Below are positions 22,901-36,200 of a stretch of 64,000 bases of DNA, piece after piece; the stretch's first letter is position 1, and every line of letters starts with the position of its first letter. The stretch spans positions 1-64,000 of the forward strand of contig JAUJYZ010001476.1 of NCBI GenBank assembly GCA_033675265.1, read 5' to 3'. This stretch comes from Actinostola sp. cb2023 (lineage: Eukaryota; Cnidaria; Anthozoa; Actiniaria; Actinostolidae). A program made the position numbers and the translations under genes. The notes beneath the pieces are model-generated. The model did no database searches. It was not told the origin of the DNA and saw only the letters and a list, made by a program, of their open reading frames with translations.

Positions 22901-25900
22901 CATGGATTATCATTTCTATGCCGACGACACGCAAGTCTACATGTCCTTCCGCCCTTCTGACGTTGACAGTATCGATCTGGTAAAGCAAAGAGTGGAGTCG
23001 TGCGTTCAAGCGATACAGATGTGGATGACCAGCAACAGATTAAAACTGAACAGTGACAAAACCGAGCTGTTGATTCTCAATGCACATCATAGACCTTCAC
23101 CACCATTAAACTCTGTCTACAAGGAACAAGAAATCAACCAGACGACGATGCTCGTAGCGTAGTGTCTACACGTTCTAGAAAGTCTATGAGCTCTAGCGTT
23201 TCCAAATCTAGTTCAACTGCTAGAGAAAATGCCAAGTTAAAGATAATTTTATCTGAAAAGAGATTACAGCAATTGAAAAGATCTAAAGAAAGGAAACTAA
23301 AGGAAGAACAATTAAAGCTAGACAACGAGATTGCGGAAGCTGAAGACGTAGCAGAATTAGCTCAGACGAGAGACCAGTTTTATGAGGAGTATGACAGTGA
23401 TGAAAAGGACCCTGTTGTAGATATAGATGTTATTCAGCACAAGCAAGTGGTCGTTGATAACTGCGGTTCTATTGAACCTAAAGGTGTAAATACGTGTAAG
23501 GAACAGCTACCCAAGGAACAAGAAGTTCATTCTAACGATACGCCAACGTGTGTACAAAATTCATCTGCACAAATGCAAGTTACAAATAACCCGCCATCCG
23601 AGAAGATACCATTATCTACCTCAACACCAGCCCAGCAAGCTATGCCAAGGTCATATATTGCAGAATCTAGTCTAAATGTTAATGCTACTACATATTCCCC
23701 AGTTTGGACGACCAACGAACCCAACAAGGCGTCGCCCTTTAGCACTACTGAAAGCATGATGGACAGAATTACGTCAGGAATAGATTCTATAGTCATTCGA
23801 TCCAGTCTTCCACCCTTGGACGTTGTGAAGTTTGATGGCAACCCACATGAATTCTTCAGATTCAAGGCACGGTTCCATGAAATGGTTGATTCTCAAAATA
23901 TCTCTGAAGTGCAAAAGATGTCGCGACTGTTGCAATTCCTCGATGGACGAGCACACAACGCAGTAAGTGGATTCGAAGGAGTGCCTGGCGGATTGAGAAG
24001 TGCATTGGAATTGTTGGAACGACGTTTTGGACAGCCACAGATAGTAGCAAAATCGTGTGTTGATACATTGGTGGATGGACCCAACATATCAAGTAATGAT
24101 AGAATAGCGCTGCAAGGACTTGCGGATCGCTCAAGAACCTTGTACGAGACTTTAAAGGCAATGGACGCACTGTCAGAAATGAACATGTCAAACTTAGCTA
24201 AATTGACAAGCAGATTACCCATCCATACGTGATACGTCTACAGATGAAGTGGAGAGACGAAGCTCAACGTATTAGAGCGGACGATCTCCCAATCTAAAGG
24301 ACATAGTCGAGTTCGTAGAGAAGCAGGCTGATGCAGCAAGTGACCCAGTCTTTAGGAAAATTGGAGAATCGTACAAAGGATTACAGAAACCGCCATTTAA
24401 ACCAGGTCGACGATTACAATCATCCAGTGTATCGCCTGCAGTGAGCGGAGCAAGGGTGACAACGTTAGCAACCCAAGTCGAATCTCAAAACCAGCAAACC
24501 TCATCAGTAGAGTGCAAGAGCGTCTCCTTTTCAGAATCAAATTCTAAATGCTTCAGCTGTGAATCCTCGCATAAGATCGAAGATTGTTCTGACTTTGCCA
24601 GCAAGTCTGTCCGACAAAGAAGTATCCTCGTGCGACAAAAGGGACTGTGCTGTAACTGCTTAAGAAAGGGACATTTTGTCGCGCAATGTAAATCAAAGTT
24701 TCGGTGCAAGACGTGTCAGCAGCTGCACCATTCATTACTACACAAGTCTGTAGAGGATAAATATTAAATATCGTCTAACGACCCTACGTTTAATGTGAGT
24801 GTAGTAACTATGCCAGATGTTGATGTGGAGTCAGCGAGCTACGCTAGTTATTCTACAAAGGGAAGGATCGCCCTGCAAGTCGTACCAATTCAAGTCCTTA
24901 GCAATAATGGATATTCTATTAGTACTTACGCTTTACTGGACACTGGAAGTGAAGAAACATTCATTTCAAAGAACATTACAGATAAACTAGGAATACAGAT
25001 CAACGATTATGATGAATTAGCTGTTTGTACGCTTTCCGGAGAATCAACGGTGAAGGTTGGCCGTACGGATCTGGACATAAAGGCAGTTGACAGCCAGCAC
25101 AATGATGTTGTGCAGATCAAGGACGTTAAGGTAGTAGAGAACCTTAATATTAACACTACAAGACCGAAGGACTTGTCGAAATGGTCCCATTTAAAGGACA
25201 TTGTAATACCCGAAGTAGACGAGAAGCAAGTGTTGATGCTCATTGGCGCGAACGTACCTGAAGCTCAGGTTCACGTTGAGCACCGCGTCGGAAGAGCGGG
25301 AGAACCATATGCTGTTTCGTACGGTACTGGGATGGGCGGTGCTCGGACCAGTAGATAGTACAAACTCTTGCCAATCGTCGAAGGTCAACGTTAATTACGT
25401 GAAGTACGGAAGTGAATTAAGCGACCAACAAATGAGTCAGTTCCTTAGACTTGAGGATGTTGATGTCAACAAGAGCTCAAAGCGAGCAATGTCAGTCGAA
25501 GATCAGGAGTCAATGAAACAAATGGAGAGTTCAGTTCGTAAAGTAGATGGACACTACGAAGTAGGAATACTGTGGAAGAACACAGAACCATGGTTACCTG
25601 AGAACCGGCAGATGGCCGAAGCAAGACTACAGTCACTCAAGAGAAAGCTGGAACGCAATGAACACTTACATCGAAAGTACAGAGACTTTATGAACAATCT
25701 AGTAGCTAAAGGCTATGCAAGGAAACTGACCGCTGAAGAGGCGGGTAAACCAAGCAAGAAAACATGGTACTTACCACACCATGCAGTGTTTCATCCACAA
25801 AAGAAGGATAAAATTCATGTCGTGTTTGACGCAGCTGCCCTGTACAATGGCGTCTCCCTAAATAACCAACTAAATCAAGGTCCTGATTTGTCGAACAGTC

Positions 25901-27202
25901 TTCTCGGCATACTTCTCAGGTTCCGAGAAGAACCCATCGCGCTCGTCGCTGAAATAGAAGGGATGTTTAATCAGGTTAAAGGGGCTGTGTCATGGTTAAC
26001 AATTGGACTGGGTACTAGTGTTAAACTTGAAAAAGTGAGACTCACTATTTCAAGTTATCGAGTGCCATCTTGGATTTGAATCGTAACGACAGATCGTAGT
26101 TTGTATATTCTCCAGTTGTATATGCATATTTTATCCGTTTTGAGTTAATGTTCGATCCCTTTTAATGTTCAAATGTCTTCTGGTGCGAAGTTCAAAGGCA
26201 AACGATCTCAGTTTATCGGCGGCCGCCGAAGGCAAAATTCGGGTTGCAAGAAACGATTCGATAACAAAGACGATCGTTGGATCGGAGACCACGGACCACG
26301 GCAGCAAAGTCGGGCTAGGATATATGTCAATAGGTTTTTTGATTCGCTTGACTACTTTCAGTTGAGATGAGAATAATTATTAAGTTAACGTGTCATGAAT
26401 ATCATTAAAAATAGGCACTAATGCGCATGTGCAGCTCATGACACAGCCCCTTTAAGGTTCCTCCAGAAGACAGTGAGGCACTGCGGTTCCTTTGGTGGGA
26501 ATCGGGCCTAGAAGAACAACCATCAGAGCATGACGAGATTAAGCCTGGTCTGAAATTCGCAGCATGCTATCACGACTCATCTATCAACGACTAGTTAATT
26601 GTATTGTGTATCGCGTGTACCGTTACTAGAAACGCGACACTGTGACAGTCACAAAGAGTAAACACGTCATGTAGTTAATATGGAACATCGCTATATAAGG
26701 GGATGCTCTTCGCGCGCAAATTCAAATTCCCGGCAGATCTGGTTGAGGTTATAGCTATGTCGTGTTTATATTGATGGCTTCGGCAAAGAGAAAGGCCTTT
26801 ATGTCTTTTCAATGAAAAATGTGCGATGGCAAAGGTAGGTAGTGATATTTTAAGTACTTTCCTGGGGAAATTCAGTATGAAGTTCCTTAATTTGCGACGG
26901 GTTGCGATCGAGTGAAGAAACTAGCGAGTTTGTATGGGAAGACATCGAACGTATTGTGGTCGTGGCGACCCTGTTCGGCATAGTTTTTGTCGCGCTCTTC
27001 GACGTAAAGACGTCAGCAAAGATAAGATGCTAGCATCAAAAGATATTAGTCACTTCGTTGAGTACGTAAATACACAGGAGATCGAACTGCCAACTTCGAA
27101 AGACACGATCCCGTCATAATCTCGACACTCCTCCGTACCTACCAAAGCAATCGAATTATGTCGCCGTGCAGAGGATCGAAGGTGTCTCTTTTGGTTCAAG
27201 GC

Positions 27203-27239
<37 letters not shown>

Positions 27240-30200
27240 CCAAAAGAACACGGACCGTTTGCAATGGTGACTCATGCCGGAGTTGAGACCTAATGACTAT
27301 GCTGATGACAAAACAAACATATGGCTCTCGCAAGGCTCTGAATGATACGAGAATGAAGCGTTGTCTGGATTCAGTTGTACATGTAAAGCTTGCAAGAAAG
27401 CTACCAGATATCTCATGACAGACTGTGTTGAATTTTCTCAATCTTGGGAAAACTTTTGGGGTAAGAGGTCATCTTCTGAATCTTTCTCATGATGTAATTT
27501 TCCGGTGTTTTGTAGTCACTAATGTCAATTTAGGAATCCTGGAGACAGCATAGTCACTGGGCCGAGAGGCTGTGGCTTTGTGTAGACATTGTCTACTTGA
27601 TGTTTCCTTGGGAGACCGCTAACATAAACTGTAACTGAATAATATACATCTACTGTGTTTTGTACAAACTGTTATTTATTAATTTCATTCTATTTTCACT
27701 AATGTCAACTAGTTTAGGAATCCTGGAGACAGCATAGTCACTGGGCCGAGAGGCTGTGGCTTTGTGTAGACATTGTCTACTTGATGTTTCCTTGGGAGAC
27801 CGCTAACATAAACTGTAACTGAATAATATACATCTACTGTGTTTTGTACAAACAGTTATTTATCAATGTCATTCTATTTTCACTAATGTCAATTTAGGAA
27901 TCCTGGAGACAGCATAGTCACTGGGCCGAGAGGCTGTGGCTTTGTGTAGACATTGTCTACTTGATGTTTCCTTGGGAGACCGCTAACATAAACTGTACTT
28001 CTAATCACTTTAAATCTGTAAAATACGGTGTGATATCATATACACAATTAAAAACATTATTACCATTGTTACCAGTTACTTTTGTATTCAACTAACAAAG
28101 ATTGTGTTCCGTTTTGTGTTCTACAGAGATATATATGAGCAGAGTATCACTATGAGGAGCTGTTCAATCACCGTCGAACTTTATATGTACCGAACCTTTT
28201 GCACGAGAACAACCTCAGTGTATAGAACGAGGTCATTGATCTAGCGGCCGACTAAAATGTAACACAACTTACAATGTAAATAGATTTGTCAGCACTGCAA
28301 TCAGAATAATAGCTGTAAATTATATTAAGATGACAGGAAAAACAGAATAGGTATAATATTTTTATTGATAAACGACGCTGTTTCAATATCAGTCAGATTA
28401 TTTTTAGAATTCGAAAGCAATAATTTTATCCTTTTAGATCTTTAAAAAATGCGTGGTATTTGTGGTTTGGGCTTGGCCGTCACTTTTGATGCCTCTCAGT
28501 AATTACCAATGGTTATTTATCAAGACCCCCTGCCGATGTTTTACGATTCATTCGCAAAACATCAGCAGGGGTCAAGCATTTCAGATCAGGCCTAATCTCG
28601 TCATGTCAGATGACTACGCACATTTTTGGTGCTACCGACTCGTCGAGTTGTGCCAACTACTGCCTAAAAAGAGCTGCGGAAGACAACAAAGAAAGATACA
28701 GTGAAACAGTCGTGAATATAGTCAAGAATGACTTTTACGTCGATGATTTAGTCAAGTCTGTTAAAACCGAAGAAGCAGCAAAGTCTTTGGCAACCGAGAT
28801 AACAACGCTACTTGGAGAGTCTGGCTTTAGATTAACAAAATGGATGAGCAATAGTCGAGAGGTGCTTGCAGCGATACCGGAAGGGGAACGAGCCAAACCG
28901 ACGCTCGATCTTGATCTTGATAATCTCCCAATACAGAGAACACTCGGCGTCCAATGGGACGTAGAGAAGGACGCGTTCCTATTCATGATCAACGAGCCCA
29001 ACAAACCACCAACAAAGCGCGGAATTCTCTCGGCCGTGAGCTCATTGTATGATCCTATTGGATTTGTTAGTCCAGTGCTATTGGAAGCGAAGAAAATACT
29101 GCAAAGGCTTTGGAAGTTGAACCTGGGTTGTGACGATCCAATTCCAGAGGAGCTACAACATCACTGGAATAAATGGAAACGAGAATTGACGAGCTTGTCG
29201 CATGTCCAAATCCCTAGAGTCTACCTGGTGAATGAAACGGATATCATTGACATATCTCTTCACCTGTTCGCAGATGCTTCTGAAGACGGCTATGGCATGT
29301 GCGCCTACCTTAGATTCGTCCAAGCAAATGGACTGCTTCACTGTTCGTTTGTAATTGGAAGATCGAGGAGTTCTCCAGTGAGGCCTATATATCAATACAC
29401 AGGCTTGAGCTACAAGCTGCAACATTGTCTGTCAAAATATACAGAATCTTGATGGACGAGCTTACATGTAAGATAAGTAGATCAATCTTCTGGACTGATT
29501 CCCATACAGCATTATAGTATATTAACAACGTGACGAAAAGATTCCAAGCTTACGTTGCAAATCGCGCAGCAGAAATCCGTGAAGTTACCAGCCCAGACCA
29601 GTGGAGGCATTGTCCTGGGCGCCTCAATCTCGCTGATGATGCTTCACGTGGGTTGAGCCCTCAAAAGCTGTCAAACGAGCACCGTTGGTGGAAGGGACCA
29701 CAATTCTTGTAGGAACCAGAAGATACCTGGCCTGATGTAAAGGTAGAAGAAATCTCTGACGCTGATCCCGAAGTGCGGAGCGAAGCAAGAATCCATCAAG
29801 TTGGCGTCAATGCTTCAGACAGCAAACAAGCGATGAGAGACCTTATAGAGAGCTGCAGCTCGTGGTCAACATTACAAAGACGCGTTGCTTGGTTGGTACG
29901 ATTTTGTCGTTGGATCATCAGTAGAAGAACTGCCAGTCATACAGGCCCACTAACACTTGAAGATTTGAATAACGCAACTCATGTTATCGTTCGAAGCGTC
30001 CAAAGGGACTGTTTCTCTCAAGAACTGTCAGAAGTTCGAAGCAAAGGAGAAGTTAGGAAAATAAGCGTTACGGCTGATCTGAGGCCAGTTGAAATGGATG
30101 GTATACTTCGCGTAGGAGGCCGATTACAGAAAGCTGTTGAACTGTCATTGGACGAAAAACACCCAATGATTTTGCCTAAGAAACACCATCTAAGTGAATT

Positions 30201-33200
30201 AATTGTTCGACACTATCACGAAGCCACCGCCTATGGTGGTAGAGAGCAAACCCTGTGTGAACTGAGACAACGGTTCTGGATCATAACAGGAAGAAGTCTT
30301 GTAAAAACTACAGTGAGAAGATGCTTTAAATGCCGTCGAATGAATGCACGACCATTACAGCAGGTTATGGCACCTCTTCCAAAGGCGAAGCTTGAGGCCT
30401 ATCAACCGCCATTTACCTATACTGGTGTCGACTTATTTGGTCCACTTGTAGTTAAGTGGGGCCGCGGAACAGCAAAAAGATGGGGATGTTTATTTACGTG
30501 CTTTACGACTCGAGCAGTGTACTTCGAGGTGGTGCCATCGTTGGAGACGGATGACTTCATCATGATCCTCCGTCAATTTGTCAGTAGAAGAGGACCTCCA
30601 AAGGAAATCTGGAGAATTGAAAGAATCCATCGCGCAGTGGAATGAAGCGAATATTGAGAGACAACTTCAACAGAAGGGCATTAAATGGATCTTACAGCCA
30701 CCGGCGTCACCCCATATGTCTGGCGTATGAGAAAGACTTGTCCAGATTACAAAGAAGCACATCAAAGCTGTTGTTGGGGACGGTCTGTTGAACGATCTTG
30801 AATTAAGAACACTGTTTGCTGAAGTATAGTTTATAGTCAATAACAGGCCTATTACTGCTGTATCAGATATGATGATCCCACAGATTTCACAGCCCTGACA
30901 CCAAGCCACTTCCTTCTACAAAGATCCACTCAACTTCCACCCGGAGGTTTCGTAGAAGAGGATAAGTTCTCGAGGAGAAGATGGAGGAGGTTACAATACC
31001 TTGTAAGCCATTATTGGCAACGATGGATCAAAGAATATCTGCCTAACTTACAAAGAAGACCTAAGTGGCTTCCCAGGGGGGGTACTCAGGGGTATCAGTG
31101 ACGGGGAGGTGCGAATGAGGCCAAACAATTTAACCCAAAAAAAGTCCATAGCGCCAAAAAAAAAAAAACAATTTTTCTCCGCATAAAATCGAGAACGGTA
31201 GGATATCATTTTTATCAACCCCAAAAAAAGTCCTTGACAAAATCTGTATATCAAAAATAGTCCACCAGATAAATGAAAACCCCAAAAAAGTCCCAAGCCG
31301 CGAATTTCAAACCCCAAAAAAAGCCTTCGCACCTCCCCGTCACTGATACCCCTGAGTACCCCCCCCCCCGGAAGTGGCTTACAACAAAGAGAAACGTGCA
31401 ACCTGATGACCTGGTTCTGGTGGCAGAAGACAACGTTTCGCGAAACAAATGGCCTTTGGCCAGAGTCACTGAAGTCTTCGCCGCGGGACAAGATGGGAAA
31501 GTGCGCTCAGCCAATGTGAAAACAGCAACCGGAAAATTTCATCGTCCAATCGCCAAGCTCTGCCTTTTGGAGGAAGCAGATGCAAAGTAAAGATAAAGAA
31601 ATCAAAGAGACACTATTCAAAGGAACATTGACTTTAATGTTATTGTTGAGTTGAAAGACACTTAGTTTAATGACAAACGTGCTGTCAGTAGATGTCCAGC
31701 CCGTTTGTGGGGCCGCTATGTCGTGTCTTTCGCGCCAAAAGTGTGAAGCCCCGTGAGTTGGCGGCGTTTACCACGAAATTTTAAGTTATAAAAGTTAGTA
31801 CTCACACTATTCAAAAACAAATTGCCGCCGTGAAACATGACCATGATGAGCGACAAGACGAGTCACGAGTGAATCAAACAAGCAGTGAAAATAAGCGTGT
31901 TTGTTGTGTGCTTGTGTATTTTCTTTACCTAAAATGACTTAAAAATGGATTGTGGATATTTTGTTGTGTGTATAACGGCATCTGAATGACTTGAAATCTC
32001 TGTAAAAACTACGGTCTACTTCATTCAAGTTTTGATTCAACGTTTACTGGATTCACTGAGTCTACAAGTTGGCTTTTATGGCCGCTTCAGTGAAAATAAA
32101 AAGTTGAGCAAAAAACCGTTCAAAATTACTTTGTTATCCATCGAGTATCATTTAAAATAGAGGCCGCATCACCGGTATATTGTATTCCCTTGTTTATGAC
32201 TTTGCTCAGTCAGAATCAAGTAATATTATTTCTCAAATCAGTTGAAATTTCTGCCTGGTGCAGCACTTTCCCAAAAGCAAAGAAAGGGAAACGAAAAATA
32301 ACACTGATCAGAAAGCAGGTCTCAAATGGAAGAAGAATTAGACATTTTGGTGCAGATGAAAGAAGCAGTTGTTGACAAAAAGCATTCACTAGTTTCTTTC
32401 CGCGGGACATTATCATTTTCTTTGTTATCATCTGACTCATTACTGCCGTCTCAAAAGTCTAACAATCTATAAATTATCCGAGCCATTTATAAAAAGTAAT
32501 CAAATTCAAAAAAACAAAACAAAAACATGGTTTTATTTCGCCGGGATAGAGTAAGATATATCTTAGCCGCCATCTACTTTGAACCGGAAGTTAATTTCCT
32601 CAGACGTCCGCATTCTAAAAATAGATTTATTGAAATTAAGATATCCCAAGAATAGCGCGAGACTCCGCGGGACATTATCATTTTCTTTGTTATCATCTGA
32701 CTCATTACTGCCGTCTCAAAAGTCTAACAATCTATAAATTATCCGAGCCATTTATAAAAAGTAATCAAATTCAAAAAAACAAAACAAAAACATGGTTTTA
32801 TTTCGCCGGGATAGAGTAAGATATATCTTAGCCGCCATCTACTTTGAACCGGAAGTTAATTTCCTCAGACGTCCGCATTCTAAAAATAGATTTATTGAAA
32901 TTAAGATATCCCAAGAATAGCGCGAGACTCCCTCTCTGTTCCTTATGGTCTCTTGTTTTCCGTTCGCGTATTGCCAACAGACCGTCGCGTTTCCCGATCC
33001 ACTTTGACGGCTCGTAGTAGAGTACGATTTTTGTTACTAATTAATATATGTGTTGCAGGCCCTGACAAGAATTGGTATGGCTCGATAAGAATAAACAATC
33101 GTAACTGGGATGAACTACTGAGAGATGAAAACTCTGAAAAATTCAAGACTTTGAAAGCTGAGTTTAAAAAGATGGTGCGTATACATGTGATTATTTATAA

Positions 33201-36200
33201 CTTGTTCTACCGCGGATGAAATCCTGCAAGCAGCCCATTAGTGATAATTATCTCGTGTTTGTTTTCTTACAGATGGACATCGCATATGAATGCGAACTCT
33301 ATGTGATATCAAATAAAGTACTGAGATTCGAGTAAGTATTGTTGAACTATTGCTAGTTTTTCCGCCGGTTAAAGTGCCTATCACCCCTGTGAGATTGTCT
33401 CAAAAATCTATTCAATATAAGCTGAATAGTTGGTGGGTTCAGTATTTTGTGATTTGAACCTTACATTTATGAGTTATAGAGGTTTGAAATCTCAATATGC
33501 AAATTTGATGACGTCTACTAAGGAATCATTTATTATACAAAAACGCCCTTGTGCTGATTATTGACATTTGCAAACTTACATAGCTATTTTCAGTCTTTAT
33601 AAATGATTTAATACCTTTTCTCCCTATTTCAAAAACTAAGTTCTTCTTGAAAAAGTCTAAATAAATTATGGCAAATTCCTTAGTAGACGTCATCAAATTT
33701 GCATATTCAGATTTCAAACCTCTATAACTCGTAAACGCAAGGTTCAAATCACAAAATACTGAACCCACCAACTATTCAGCATATATATTGAATATATTTG
33801 CCTAAATTCCACTAAACTCCACTCCCCCTTTACTTGATGGAGTACGTTTGTTGGTGATACGAGCCGCACATATATAGCCATCAATTTATTCTAAAAAGTA
33901 ACAGTGTTATCTGGGGCGAATCTAGGATTTTGAGGTGAGGGGTTCACTCCAGAAGGAAATGTTACGCGCACCGATTTTTTGAATTTTATTTGAAAAACGT
34001 TGTATTATTGAATTGTTCCTGGGCAGCAAGGGGGGTGCACGGGCACCCAATGAACCCCCCCTAAATCCGCCACAGGTTATCACTTCAGTACCTCTCGTTG
34101 TTGTTTCTCAGTGTTGTTTATATCTTTTGTGGCTGTTTTTTTTTTTAAGAAATGGAAGCGTTGTTGTATATTACCAATTGACAGTCATTGGAGACGTCCT
34201 TGATCCATCTTTACCACTGATAGAGGCACTGAACAGTAGTGGAGGAACACTGAACAGATTGACGATAGATCAGCGCAGCATACGAGGTTTGTAGTGTAAT
34301 TATACCTATCAGGCCTGACTGATAATATATAAGAATGAGTGACAAGCAGGTTTGTAGTACTAACTTATACAGCAATATGCAGAAATTCTGATCCTTTTGA
34401 CTAAAATACACATATATCAAAGACCTACTTAAAACCATGGCATAGCTTCCATGATATTTTTTTCATAAAGCCTCGCTGGCAGACGACTAGAACAAAATAT
34501 CAGCGTAGCCATCCCATAATTTTAAGTAGGTTTTTGATATATATGTATTTTAGTCAAAATGATCAGAATTTCTGCATATTGCTGTATATCAGAATAAGTG
34601 ACGATAGATGTTGGTAGCATACAAGCAGGTTTGTAGTACTAACTTATATATCAGATATAAGTGACGATAGATGTTGGTAGCATACAAGCAGGTTTGTAGT
34701 ACTAACTTATATATCAGAATAAGTGACGATAGATGTTGGTAGCATACAAGCAGGTTTGTAGTACTGACTTATATATCAGAATAAGTGACCATAGATGTTG
34801 GTAGCATACAAGCAGGTTTGTAGTACTAACTTATATATCAGAATAAGTGACGATAGATGTTGGTAGCATACAAGCAGGTTTGTAGTACTGACTTATATAT
34901 CAGAATAAGTGACCATAGATGTTGGTAGCATACAAGCAGGTTTGTAGTACTAACTTATATATCAGAATAAGTGACGATAGATGTTGGTAGCATAAAGCAG
35001 GTTTGTAGTACTAACTTATCTATCAGAATAAGTGACGATAGATGTTTGTAGCATACAAGCAGGTTTGTAGTACTAACTTATATATCAGAATAAGTGACGC
35101 TAGATGTTGGTAGCATACAAGCAGGTTTGTAGTACTAACTTATATATCAGAATAAATGACGATAGATGTTGGTAGCATACAAGCAGGTTTTTAGTACTGA
35201 CTTATATATCAGAATAAGTGACCATAGATGTTGGTAGCATACAAGCAGGTTTGTAGTACTAACTTATATATCAGAATAAGTGACGATAGATGTTGGTAGC
35301 ATACAAGCAGGTTTTTAGTACTAACTTATATATCAGAATAAGTGACGATAGATGTTGGTAGCATAAAGCAGGTTTGTAGTACTAACTTATCTATCAGAAT
35401 AAGTGACGATAGATATGTTTGTAGCATACAAGCAGGTTTGTAGTACTAACTTATATTTCAGAATAAGTGACGCTAGATGTTGGTAGCATACAAGCAGGTT
35501 TGTAGTACTAACTTATATATCAGAATAAATGACGATAGATGTTGGTAGCATACAAGCAGGTTTGTAGTACTAACTTATATATCAGAATAAGTGACGATAG
35601 ATGTTAATTGGTAGCATACAAGCAGGTTTATAGTACTAACTTATATATCAGAATAAGTGACGATAGATGTTGGTAGCATACAAGCAGGTTTGTAGTACTG
35701 ACTTATATATCAGATTAAGTGACGATAGATGTTGGTAGCATACAAGCAGGTTTGTAGTACTAACATATATATCAGAATAGTGACGATAGATGTTGGTAGC
35801 ATACAAGCAGGTTTATAGTACTACTAAACTTATATATCAGAATAAGTGACGATAGATGTTGGTAGCATACAAGCAGGTTTGTAGTACTATAACTTAATAT
35901 CAGAATAAGTAACGATAGATGTTGGTAGCATGCAAGCAGGTTTATAGTACTAACTTATATATCAGAATAAGTGACTATAGATGTTGGTAGCTTATAAGCC
36001 GGTTTGTAGTACTATAACTTAATATCAGAATAAGTGACGATAGATGTTGGTAGCATGCAAGCAGGTTTATAGTACTAACTTATATATCAGAATAAGTGAC
36101 TATAGATGTTGGTAGCTTATAAGCCGGTTTGTAGTACTATAACTTAATATCAGAATAAGTGACGCTAGATCTCCCATTTTAATGGCCGATAACTTGAAAA

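Larger units (their letters stand above)
21949..31806 (+). mobile_element. BEL/Pao LTR retrotransposon, degenerate, with nested insertions
   Basis: Short LTRs (21,949-22,068 and 31,719-31,806) begin TGTCGTGTC and end TACTCACA. The 5-bp duplication CTATT flanks the element (21,944-21,948 and 31,807-31,811), and the unbroken sister at 10,770-10,790 shows the empty site. Order gag, protease, reverse transcriptase, RNase H, integrase and a DUF5641-like tail is that of BEL/Pao. Coding is broken by frameshifts, stops, a deletion at the integrase second Asp, and four insertions. About 6.5 kb of BEL sequence remains once inserts are subtracted. It cannot be autonomous. Confidence 0.93.
21269..32955. 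mobile_element. CAAGAGACCAT-family TIR element, split by a BEL retrotransposon
   Basis: TIR CAAGAGACCATGAGGGACAG at 21,269 and its inverse ending at 32,955, flanked by TTTTCCGT on both sides (21,261-21,268 and 32,956-32,963), an 8-bp target duplication. The halves 21,269-21,948 and 31,812-32,955 align with the unbroken copy at 10,102-11,564. The right part carries a 268-bp tandem duplication (about 32,399-32,666 and 32,667-32,934). The right end lies 96 bp before the acceptor of the SEA exon. Confidence 0.9.

Noticed and set aside
22738..23118. RT fragment as part of the BEL polymerase
   Set aside because: Its FYADD box and [10 protein letters not shown] motif are of non-LTR type; the true Pao RT lies downstream with FYVDD.
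34600..36168. Regular repeats resembling a CRISPR array
   Set aside because: Units are contiguous without unique spacers, the DNA is clearly eukaryotic, and the unit derives from the adjacent exon.
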